From contig CM036617.1 in assembly GCA_020746105.1 (NCBI GenBank), positions 166,106,912 to 166,170,911 on the forward strand: a DNA stretch of 64,000 nucleotides, in the 5' to 3' direction. Position numbers and translations under genes: made by a program. This document shows positions 35,346 to 46,500 of this stretch, in pieces (position 1 is the stretch's first letter; each line of letters begins with the position of its first letter). The DNA comes from Trogon surrucura. Taxonomy: Eukaryota > Chordata > Aves > Trogoniformes > Trogonidae. The notes under the pieces were generated by a model. The model was not told the DNA's origin, did no database searches, and saw only the letters and a list, made by a program, of their open reading frames with translations.

Positions 35346-38044
35346 ATCTTCTGTACATTCAGTGGTTCTGACTGGAAAGGACAGCTTCCAGAAAAGATGT
35401 GTTCACTTTCCTTGGCTTCTTATAGTCCATAGTATTTCTCCCTGAGATGCATACTTTCAAGGAAAATGAGATCACTGGTGTTTCAGTTTATATTTTAGAA
35501 TATTTTAGCATATCTGGAAACTGCAGTAAGGTAGAGTTTGTTGGTTCTTTGCTTTTGTAAAAGTGATGGGGAGTGGTAGGAAGGAAATCAAATTCTAAAC
35601 AGGAGGAATGGGGGAAAGATGGGATTTCTAATCCAACTCTTCAGGTAGGGCTTTCATCTATGCGGACACTTGATGAGCATCTCCTGACATTTGAGGAAGA
35701 TGTATTAGTCCCAGCATTAGAAGGTCTGTGAAGACTTGGGTTGGCATCTCATGTGGTCATTCAGCAGTCTAATTTTGAAACGTATGCTTATGAAGATGAC
35801 TACCTGCAATCTACTATAGCAGATTGGGAAATAATTTCGTGTGGTTTTGCTGAAGGAAGAAATGGTGTCAATTAGTTGGTTTTCTCTGGCTGTCTTTCAG
35901 TGCCATGGTGTGATTAGTGCCCCAGGCAATTTATGTACAAAAGCTAAAACCCAACCTAATTAGAGGGAGGGATCTGACCTGTGCCATGTCCTGAAGGTCA
36001 AAGACTTGGCATGGCCAAAGCAAGGAATTGCGGTAGAAACTGAGTGGGTACCAGGATGCGCTGGGTGTATCATTCCAGTGTTACGTGGCCTTAGCATAGG
36101 ATCCGTGGCGTATATTTGGTATCTTTTCCCGGTTATGATGGCAGCTGGCAGCAGCACCAATATTTATTGTAGGATTCCTTCTTTTCACTGAGCTTGTATG
36201 TTGTCTTGGGTGGGTGGGGAGTGAGTTTATAAATGTGCTAACTCTGCACATCATACTACGAGCTCCCTTCAGGAAAATTTGCAGCCATTAGTGATCTGAG
36301 GGATAGGAATGGAAAAAATGGCCACTTGTTACTCAACCTCCTTCCTGTTTTGTGTTAGGGGGTATCTGCTGACCTCAGGAATTCAAATGCATCTGTACTT
36401 GTTTTTGTTCCGCCTGGCAACACCAGATCCACAAAAGAGCAAGGAAAGCATCTGTCTCCTCTTTGGTTTGTAGCACTCCATAGCAGCACCTGGAATGCCT
36501 TGGCTGAGAAATGCGCAAGAGCTGCATCCACTAACCTCTTCTGGCTTTTTGCTTGCTGTTGGCTGTGGTTGTTGGCTAGACATAGCCATTGAGAAAACAT
36601 TTTAAGCCGTCTTTCAAGTGATAGAATTCTTACAGCTGGGAAGACTATTGGGCTAGGAGAGGCTAAATCTCCGGGGTGACCAGCTTGCAAAAGTGGTTTC
36701 AACTTCCACACGCCCCTAAATTCCCTTTCAGCCCTGTGCAACTGAAGAGCAGGCTGATGCCTTCTCTGCTGATGGGCAAAGCTGGGCAGCAGCCTGCTGT
36801 GGTGCCTGAAAAAGTAGCAGGACTTGCAATAGGATGGGAGTTGTAGGGAGGCAGGACACCCTGTGTCTGAAGCAGATCCACCAGCCAGCACAGCCTCTGC
36901 CTGCAGTGTGACACTAGAGCCTCTCTCCTGCCCTGGAAGTGGGGAACACGGAGGGACTAGAGGTGCCACTGGGTAGAGGCCTCAGAGCAAGAGGCTGTTT
37001 TCTGCCCTTCCTGAGTTGTCCAGCCCGTGATACTGGAAGGGGATGGTGGGAATGGAGATGAGTGCTGCTGCATGTGAGACCTGAGCACGCTTCTGTGGAG
37101 TGAGGGCAATGCAAGTAAATTGGGAGCAAACTGACCATGAGGTAGTCAAGCCAGAAGTTGGCAGTGTAGGTATGGACAGGCTTGTGGGTGGGTGGGGTGT
37201 CCCTGGGAAATAATTACAAAAGGGCAACACGGAACCAGCCTTCCTCACCTCTGAAAAGGGGAGGAGGCAGAAGAGGCTGGCTTGGGAGTTAGTTAAGGCG
37301 GAGTGGAGTGGAAAGGTGATGGCAATGTTCCAGATGTGGCAAGAGGTGAGGTCATGTACCTTATTCCTCTTGTGCTTGATCACAGGTTCATGGTTGCTGG
37401 CTCTCAGGTGCTTTAATCCTGAAATGTGCTTTCAGCTGTATGAGCAGGCTCAGCACCACACCCCTGGCTGAACCCTGGAGCAGTGAGCCTTTGAGCCAGA
37501 TCCCTGCATGTGTTCCATGGCAGCAATGTGGCCATGTGCCTGCAATGCCCCCCTCCAGACTTTGTGCTGTGGGTGCACCCCATGCCACAGTGCTTCTCAA
37601 CCCACTCAGGCTTGAGAAGGTTGCCCATGGCTCCCAAACAGCACCTGCTTCAGCCAGCTTCAGTCTTTGTCACCAGTCAGTCAAGGCATTAACTTTATCC
37701 TACTGGCTGCTTATTTGCTCCTAAGGCTTTATAAAACCTTATCTAGAAATGTAAAATACCTAATTTGAGGAGAAGCGGCCTGGCCTTATCTAGAAATGTA
37801 AAATACATAATCTGGGGAGAAGTGGCCTGTTTTCCTCCTGCTTGGGACACTCCTGCAGCCTGGGAAAAGGTGCAATTTCCAAATCTTTCTCATCCCGAAG
37901 GTAAGGCTGGCTTCACCAAGCTACAAGGCTGCAGGCCTACTGCAGGTCACGAGGTTTGGGAACTCGCTGCACATCCCTTCTCTGCAATGAGAAGCTGCCA
38001 CGTACATTTGCTGCCTTGTGCAGCCCAAGGCCATCCCCGGATGT
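35346..38044. other. Intergenic region, TEF to TOB2, left part
   Basis: I see no gene. An imperfect 47-bp tandem duplication lies at 37737-37830. The longest frames (for example - strand 36355-36969) are composition-driven and have no recognisable domain. Confidence 0.5.
37737..37830. repeat. Imperfect 47-bp tandem duplication
   Basis: Two adjacent units, 37737-37783 and 37784-37830, each begin CCTTATCTAGAAATGTAAAA and differ at about five positions. It looks like a local duplication of some age. No function is apparent. Confidence 0.9.
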
Positions 38045-38192
38045 GTTTAAGTGTCGCTTAGATGTGGTGTTGGGTGATATGGTTTAGGGGTGAACTTGTA
38101 GTGTAGGGTTAATGGTTGTAGTGTAGGGTTAATGGTTGGACTTGATGATCCCAAGGGTCTTTTCCAACCTGAACTGTTCTATGATTCTAAGG
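38045..38192 (+). repeat. CR1 LINE 3' fragment with internal 20-bp duplication
   Basis: The CR1 tail (TTAGATGTGGTGTTGGGTGA, GATCCCAAGGGTCTTTTCCA, CTGTTCTATGATTCTAAG) contains a 20-bp tandem repeat at 38096-38115 and 38116-38135. The copy at 53440 belongs to the same subfamily and lacks the duplication. Confidence 0.9.
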
Positions 38193-38530
38193 CCCATCAG
38201 AATCTGTGTGATTGGAGACACTCACAATGCTGAGGACACATGACCTACAAGAAGCTTCACCATGAGGAGCTCTCACTACTCTTTGCACTATGCAGGTCTG
38301 CTGACCCAACACAGTTTCTGAGAAGGGACGAGTATCATGTCGTTTGGGTGTGCCACCAATCTGAGGGAGGGCAGCCTCCCAGCCAGGCAGAGAGCCACTC
38401 TCCATCAGAGCCTGGACTTGGGGAGAGCCCCAGGCTGCTGCCTAGGGGGCTCTGTGAGGTACCCCCAGGGTGGCCAGGGTACCAGCCTGTGCCTGGGAGG
38501 CAGGTGGCTGGCTGGGGTGCTCATTTGAAT
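38193..38530. other. Intergenic spacer
   Basis: Unique sequence between two CR1 copies. I see no gene or element. Confidence 0.5.
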
Positions 38531-39018
38531 TATAGAACCATTATGGTTGGAAAAGACCTTTAAGATCAAGTCCAACCATTATCTAACTCTACCAGGCCCA
38601 CTTCTACACCATCTCCCTGAGCACCACATCTAGGTGGCTTTTAAATACATCCAAGGATGGTGATTCAACCACTTCCCTGGGCAGCCTGTTCCAGTCTTCG
38701 ATAACCCTTTCAGTGTAGCAGTTTTTCCTAACGTCTAACCTAAACCTTCCCTGGCATAACTTGAGGCCATTTCCTCTTGTCCTATCAGTCGTAACTTGTG
38801 AGAAGAGATCAACATCCACTACAACCTCGTTTCAGGTCATTGTCGAGAGCAATAAGGTTTCCCCTCAGCTTTCTTTTCTTCAGATTAAACGATCCCAGTT
38901 CCCTCAGCCTCACCTCACAAGACATTCTCAAGACCCTCCACCAGCTTCGCTGCCCTTCGCTCCAGCACCTCAATGACTTTCTTACGCTGCAGCACCCAAA
39001 CCGAGTGCAGGATTGGGC
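38531..39018 (-). repeat. CR1 LINE 3' portion, reverse
   Basis: A reverse CR1 of about 0.49 kb. The - strand frame at 38604-38819 has [19 protein letters not shown] and [18 protein letters not shown], the ORF2 C-terminal blocks; the part above 38820 continues in another frame. It ends at the edge of a GC-rich island. Confidence 0.92.
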
Positions 39019-39475
39019 TGGGCGGTTCGGCCGTTTGCAGTCCCTGCCTTCCAAAAGGAAAATGCATTTTGTGTCTGTGCTGCCTTCGAGGCCCGAGGGG
39101 ATCAACACGGCCAGGGCAGAAGAGCGGTGACTGCAGGGGCCGGGAGCACCCGCCTCTGCCGTCCCTTCAGTCGCGGCGGGGCTGCAGCTACCCAGTATCA
39201 CCGCCACCTCGGGGCTTCAGGGAATGGACAGGGCTGTCTGGCGAGCGGCCACCGGGCGAACACTTGCCAAGTCCCATCTCCTCCCCTCCGCCTCCCCCCT
39301 CCCAGCTCCCGCAGCGCCCCAAATGGCGGCGGGGCCGCGCCCTTCCGCCGGTGGCCGCCAGGGGGCGCTGTTGCAGCAGCAGCGCGGGAACTGCGCACCG
39401 GGCCCCGGGGGGGATCGGGACGGGGAGGAGGAGGCGGTGCAGCCGAAAGGAACCGTGAAGAGAAAGAGTCAATAG
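39019..39475 (+). promoter_or_regulatory. GC-rich island with YY1 and CTCF-like sites
   Basis: A CpG-rich unique segment of about 450 bases, wedged between two reverse CR1 copies. AAATGGCGGC at 39321-39330 fits the YY1 core. Positions 39352-39370 match the 19-base CTCF consensus YDRCCASYAGRKGGCRSYV at 18 positions, the exception being G for A at 39357. The YY1 ATG (39323) opens a 50-codon + strand frame to 39475, which has no recognisable domain. I read this as a candidate insulator or promoter between TEF and TOB2. Occupancy is unknown. Confidence 0.6.
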
Positions 39476-40597
39476 AACCGTAGTGTCGTATCAGCTGGAA
39501 GAGACCTAGAAGATCATCGAGTGCAGGCTTTGTCCCAGCCCTATCAACCTACTAAACGATTCCCCCAATGCAACACCCACCCGTCTCTTAAACACCTCCA
39601 GGGACGGTGACTCAGCCACCTCCCTGGGCAACCTGTTCCAATGGCTGACAGTCCTCTCAGTATAGAAATTCTTCCTAATATCTAACCTGAACCTCCCTCG
39701 GCGCAATTTAAATCCATTTCCCCTTGTCCTATCACTCTCCACGAGGGAGAACAGACCAATTCCTGTCTCTCTACAACCTCCCTTCAGGTAGTTGTTGAAA
39801 GCAATGAGGTCTCCCCTTAATCTGCTCTTCTCTAGGTGAAACAGCCCCAGGTCCTTCAGCCTTTCCTCATAAGACTTACGTTCTAAGCCCTTTACCAGCT
39901 TGGTAGCCCACCTCTGTGCCCTCTCCAGCACCTCAATGTTCCTCCTGTAGTGAGGGGCCCAAAACTGGACTCCGATGTGGCCTCACCAAAGCCGACTAGA
40001 GGGGCATGATCACCTCCCTGCTCCTGCTGACAACACCATTCCTGACACTGGCCAGGATGTCATTGGCCTCCTTGGCCACCTGGGCACACTGCTGGCTCAT
40101 GTTCAGCTGTTGTCCATCAACACCCCCAGGTCCCTCTGCCGGGCAGCTCTCCAGCCACTCCTCCCCAAGCCTGTAGCGCTGCTGGGGACTGTTGTGGCCG
40201 AAGTGCAGGACCCGGCATTTGGCCTTATTGAATTTCATTGAGTTGGCCTTGGCCCAGTGATCCAGCCTATCCAGATCCCTCTGGAGAGCCTCTCTGCCCT
40301 CAAGCAGATCGCCACATCCACCCAGCTTGGTGTCGTCTGCAAACTTACTGAGGGTGCACTCAATCCCCTGGTCCAAATCATTAATGAAGGTGTTAAACAG
40401 GAGCGACCTCAGTACTGAGCGCTGGGGGACACTACTCATGACCAGCCGCCAGCTGGAGTTAACTCTATTGACCACAACTCTTTGGACTCGGCCATCTAAC
40501 CATTTTTTCACCCAGTGAAGCGTATGTCCATCCAAGCCAAGAGCAGTCAATTTCTCTAGGAGAATGCAGAATGCTGTGGGCAACAATGCCAAAGGGT
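39476..40597 (-). repeat. CR1 LINE with reverse-transcriptase remnant, reverse
   Basis: The longest CR1 copy here, about 1.1 kb. On the - strand the frame at 39996-40727 includes the RT segment [13 protein letters not shown] and the catalytic FADDTKLGG motif, preceded by [20 protein letters not shown]. The frame at 39506-39931 continues with [29 protein letters not shown] and [16 protein letters not shown]. The two are out of frame with one another, and the 5' half of ORF2 and all of ORF1 are missing, so it is dead. Sequence upstream of about 40597 no longer looks like CR1. Confidence 0.94.
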
Positions 40598-43500
40598 CCC
40601 AGAAGGACGCTGCTTCCCACTGTGGTTCGAGCTCCACAGGCAGCCCCAGCACAGAAAGCCCCAGGGGAGCTTCTTCCTGTCCCCAGAGCAAGAGCTCTGT
40701 GTGGCTGTGAGGCTGTGAAGAAGACAAACCAACACACTCAAAGTGTGACTAAGGGCTCCATTCTTCCTCCCTGCCGCACCCCGACCCTGTGGCTAACCCC
40801 GGCCAGAGATGAAGGAACAGGAAGAATTTCCTAAAAAGCCAGGAGGAGCAGAGGTCACCTCTTCCAAGATCCAGGAGGACCCTGAAGCAGAAGGTTAATG
40901 ACATGTAACCTAAAGAGTATGCAATGCCCTGAGGTTTCAACTCTGTGCCAACCCCTCTGGGGACCAGCTTGGGGATGTGATTGCAAGCTTTTATTTCAGA
41001 CGTGTGTATGGCTCGCTTACTCTGGGCTCCCTCCTTTCCTGCCATGCAGTGACTACCAGCTGGCTGAATCTCTTACCAAATTAGTCGTCTTCTTCAGCCC
41101 ACCTCCCAGCCTGACAGGCTGTCACAGAGGTTTATACCATGGCTGGCTAGGAACTTCTTTCTATTTTTAAGTCTGAATATATTTGTGATCCAGATGAGCT
41201 TCCAGGAGGACAAATTAGACTCTTGCCCTAGCACGTGTTTATGATGCACGGATTCTGTCTCCCCCCTCAGCCTCTCCTGTTTTGGATTGAACAAGCTGCA
41301 CACTCACATGCTTGCTCTGTACCTACTGCAGGTCAGCTCCATCATTCCTGAGAAGGGATGTCTACAGCAGCATCTACTGTGCAAGGCGAAATGGTACACC
41401 TCCTACTTGTTGGTTTCTCCAGATAATTCTCTGACGGACGTATCCTTGAACTGTCTTTATTCAGAGCCGAAGTGGCAGCACACGTGCAGGGTCCACCCAC
41501 TGCCTGTCTTCTTCCATCACTTCATCTTGAGGAGTGCCTGTCTCACAGCATTCTGGGGTAAAAACACTGTGGGTTTTGACAAGTCTCCTCTCCCTGTGGC
41601 TGACACCACCTCTTTCTTACCCAGCTCATCACATGCCTTGCCTCTCCTTTGCCGGTCCCCATGCTGGCAGGGTTCAATGGGGAGCGATAATTTACACGGT
41701 CCCCTGCTCCAGACCATCCGTCTCTTGCCCTCGCTCTGGGGGACAGAGTTGTTCTGGGGTATCGTGTCTCTGCAGAAGATGGTAGTTTTTCTCCCCGTTT
41801 TTCTTCCTCCCTTCCGCTTTGCTCCGAGGAACTGTGATAACCCTGCAGCTCGAGGAGGAGGGAATGACCTTTCTAAAGTTACAGGGGAGAGGCTGGGGAG
41901 GACGAAAGGGGCACTGTGTGTCCTACTGGCAAGCAGGGCCATGAGAGGTGAAGGAGAGGATGTCAGGGGACTGTTGATGGGCAGGGAGGGCTGGAAGAGG
42001 ATGTGTCTTCCAGGTACCACCAGCCCCATGCCAAGGCGCTGCATGTACCTCTGCAGCAGTGCAAAGCGCTGCTCAGGACCAGCTCAGCAGAGCTCAGCAG
42101 TACCAGTTGTCCCCATGGCACAGCCTGGCTGGGACTGCGGGGAAGAGCTGGAGAAGGCGGGAGAGGGGGAGAGGTTTAAAAATAGTCCCCATCTCATTTT
42201 TGCAGCTGTCATTCATGGCGTGTAAGCGAGCCCGAGGCCTCCCAGCTCCCGTACACACTCCGCCTTACATAATAGGAGACACGCGGGCATCGCTTCGGGC
42301 TGAGAACAGGCAGGGACGTGACATTTACGCTGCTCTGCCAAAACCGATGAGCAGCTCCTGGGAGCCTGGTCCCTGGAAACAGCCTCCGGGCTGGGGAAAG
42401 CAGCTCACATGGCTGGCAGGGGCAACCCAGTCCTGGCCACAGGCTGGACAGGAGGAAAGGGAGAGCTGGAGTGCAGCTCGAAAGCAAAGTCTGGCCTCTC
42501 CGAGTGGGCTGCTGGCAGAAAGCAGGCAGGAGCTGCTGAGCAGCCGCGGTGAAGGGGTTGGTGGCTTTGTGGAGGGCTGAGGGAACACCACATAGGTCTC
42601 AAGGGGTGAACGTTTGCCAGAGGGGAAAATGTAGCTGCAGGCAGTGGAGGAAGGAGGGGTGCAGAGATGGCACCAGGAAGTGAAGGAGCTCGGGGGGCTG
42701 CAGAGCAGATCCTCAAGAGAACTGGAAACTGGGGAGAGTGGGAAGTGTGGGAAGATGGGTTTGGGAGGAGAGGGACAGACGGTGCAGCGGGCAGCTGGTG
42801 TGAGGAGGGGACTGAGTGGATGTGGAGCTTTTGAGAGGGAGGCCGGGTGAGAAGGGCAGTTCTGGGACCTGTGGGGCCTGGGGAAATGGCAGACAATTCA
42901 GGTCCCTGACGGAAAGGTGAAGGTCCACCGGAGCCATTAGGACTGCCTGTCCTTGTTTGTCTCCTCTGTGCTACAGGCCAAACGCTGCAAAGGGCAAAAG
43001 AGCACTCCACGTCGCCCCGTATCAGCCATGCTGGGCTCAGGTTCTGCTCCCACATGCCTTTTCCCTACCTCCCGGAGCCTCCCCAAGCTCTGAAAACAGC
43101 TGACTCAGGGAAATTCCAGAGACAAGGGGCTGTGCGTGGCTTCAGGTCAGGAGGACAGAGGTGGGCAGCAGTGGGAAGGCCACCACTCTGCACCTGCGAG
43201 CCTCAGCCTCCCAGCCTATCTCATCTAGAAACGCTTCCACCCCTCCCACTTTCTGGCCAGGAACTGAGCCATATGTCTGCTCGCTGTAGGATCCTCTCTT
43301 CTTCCAAAGATCACCGACGCTTCATGCTTTATATGCCAGCAGCCAGACTGCCTTGGGTAAGGCATGAGTCACTGTGGTGCAGTTATTTAAAGTGTGTCTT
43401 CTGAGCGCCAGCCACGTGCCTGTGCTGCGCAGGCTGAGGAGGAAAGCACAGTCAGACCCCAGAGTTTCGGCCGGCTGCCAGAAGAAAGGCTGAGATGCCG

Positions 43501-46500
43501 GTCACCTTCTCCATGAGCAAAGGGAAACCTTGGCATTTCTTAGCAGCCCTGCCTTGGTGAGGAGAAAAAAGCAGATCACCCCAGTTTCAAACAATGCCGA
43601 GCTATTTCCATACCCACAAATCCACCGTGCTTCACGGGAGGTGGCCGTGTTGTCACCCGGGGGCTCGGCAGGCCTGGGGCTGGTTTGGCAGCCGCGCAGC
43701 CACATAAGCCGTGACCCGGAGCTGTCGGGATGGTGCTGTGATGATGCTTGGGTTCTCCTCATGCCAGCACAGGAGCTGGAGTCCAACCCTGAAACTTCAG
43801 GCAGCTGTGGACTTCTAAGAACTGTTAGGAAAATAGATGTCAGCTAGTAAATATTTATGGCATATTCTAACTACTCCCTGCTGTTTTCCATTAGGACTGA
43901 CATCCCAGAGCAATGAGTAAGTCCCAGTGTATGTCCTCCCTGGCTCCCCATCACTCAGCTGGACCCGCTGTGAGATGTACGAATGAGTCTGGGCTCGGGG
44001 AAGCTCATTCTCCCCCTTGCATCCTGCTGGCACAGATTGAGGTCCTGGGCACATACCGTGCTTCGGCTGAGCCTCGCCACAACCACCCCACCCTGCCACA
44101 CTGAGGAGAGGTAGTGACAACCGCCAGCCCTTCGACTTGTGCACTGGAAGTTTGAAGAGCTGCTGCTGGCCAAGCTCAGGCCAGGCTGGCCAAGATCGGG
44201 CACACGGAAAAAGAGATGTCAGTGGTGAGCGTGACGTCTGCGTTGGCGGTCAGCGTGAGGAGCTGAAAGACCAGAGCAGAGTTTGGGGGGGGGGTACCAC
44301 TTTCAGGTGAGCTATACAGAAGATCTCAGCTGTGTTTCCTCACGAAAGTGATTTTTTAAAAAGATTTCTTTCTCTGGCCTAGGGCAGGGGAAGCATCTGT
44401 GATCTCTCAATCCAGGACAACGAAAGCGCAGGGCCACTCTCACTGGCTGCAGGGCACCAAGCTGCCAGGGTGCATCCACAACTTTCCCTTCCTTCGGATC
44501 AAGCGCCCCCCAGGACCAAAACCGCCCTTCCCCAGTGCCTGCCTGCTTCTGCTGCCTCTTGTGCAGGCCTGGCCCCCCGTTAACCTCTCAGGGAGGGTCT
44601 TTTCACAGGGGTGCGATGCCTCCTTGAACCCGCACCGAATCACTTTTCTCTCCTGTAGCATAAGTCATTTAGTTTCAAAGCATCACAAAAGGTATCAAGG
44701 AAGGTATTTGTGCTAAATGCTCATTAAGCTTTTCCAGAAGAAGTCAGGCTCATCTTTTCCAAGACAGCAACAGCAGGAGAGAAATTGCTGTGTATGGAAG
44801 CTGTTGTACCCTACACACCCAGTTCTTTCCAGCCTCCCTTTTCTAGCTTGTTAGAGGGCTGCTGTCTCTTCCAGCTTTCCCTTTGTGTTACTCCTTGATT
44901 TCCTGTCCTTCTATCTCCTTTGCTTTCTAAACTTCATTTTTCTCTTCATCTTTGCATTTATTTTGCTCTGTCCTCTTCCTTGCCCATTTCCCTCTCTCCT
45001 CTGCTGCCTCATCTCTCTCCCCCTTCACTCACCAGTCAGTGGTGGCCACTAGCCAAAGCAGTCCTGGAGCTGTCAATAAAAGAGCCCTCCAACTCCTACA
45101 AACCATATGACAGCCCCAAACATCGTTTCTACCCGAGACCGTGGGCTCCAGGCCCATCTGCAGCTCAAGCCTCTCTCAGCTAAGCCCTCCTCCTACGCAG
45201 CTCCACTACATTAGACCTCCACTACTTGTTGCTACAGCTGTAAAAGCAGGGAATGACACACCAGAGGCGGGATCGTAGCTGCTAAAACACGTGCTTCATG
45301 CACCAGCTCTCCTGTTAATCTACATCTAGAGGCTGATGTTTATGGTCTGTCTTCACTCCGCTGCCTGAAGTCCATGTGAACACCCCTGCACACCTCAGGA
45401 CTTTCACGGCAGTAATGGGACGCACTCAGGGGCTATGCAGAGTCTGCTTTGAGCTTGGCCTGACCCCCAAATAACAAGCACCGAGCTGTTCTCTCGGGTC
45501 TCTCACTTCACCACGAAGCAGTTTCTTCATCATCTTCCTCATTAGAGCATCTGGAGAAGGGTCAGGACAGAAAGCAACTGGTCACAAAATAGTAGAGGGC
45601 ACAAAAAAATTATTTACATGAGGAAGAGTAAGGCTTTGGGAGTCTGCTTCCCATTAATGATAGGGTTACCCTGGTCTTGAGCAAGGCCACACGGAGCTAC
45701 GAGCCTGTTTGTGAGTTGAGACACCTTGTGCCTGCCTGGGATTAGGCCAGAAAAAAAAAAAAAGAAATCGCACTGACCACTCGGGAGCCAGGGCCATGCT
45801 CTGCAGATGGCTCTGAATCGATGCCTGGGCTGGGTGGTGGGTAGCCTGGAGTTGCCTGCAGGTGGGATGATAACCTGATACCTTGACGACAATGTCTGGT
45901 GAATTAAGTCCTATGGTATTTTTGTAATAGCAGAGCTGTGAATTGCAGCTTCCCAGATAAATTGCACTTGAGTAATGCTCTCATGACTTGACTATCTACC
46001 CAACATTTTAATTAGTCATTTCTGTCTTCCCTACCTCAACACGATGTTAGTGCAAAATTATTGTTATTAGTACAAAAAATGGCTGCCCTGACACTTACTG
46101 TCACGCAGCTCTTTTCAACTGAAGTCAATTCCAAAACCAAGCACAACAGAAGTGGGAGCGGGCCCTGGAGGAAGTACAGCAGTGACGAACTTGGGACGGA
46201 AAAAATTCAGAGGGTCCAGGTATCGGGACTCCTCTGCGTGCGTAAGCAAGCACAGCTGCATCTACACTCCTGCTTTACAGAGAGCACCACAGGAGCAGTT
46301 TGTACTTGCAGAAAACACAGCACGGTGATCACGAAAACCTGCCTCCCTTTTGGCTTCAGCAATTAGCCCATACTCAGTGTTTCCATTAGTAAGCGAACTG
46401 AATGATGGCATTAGGTAGTTTGACATAATCCTGTTTGCCTGCAAAGAATATACAAACTCCTGCTTCCGTAAGCACAGCAGGAGTCAAACTGCATCAACAG

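Noticed and set aside
42405..43055. 216-codon - strand frame between the genes
   Set aside because: Pro/Ser-rich and overlapping other frames. It reflects a purine-rich + strand, not a gene.
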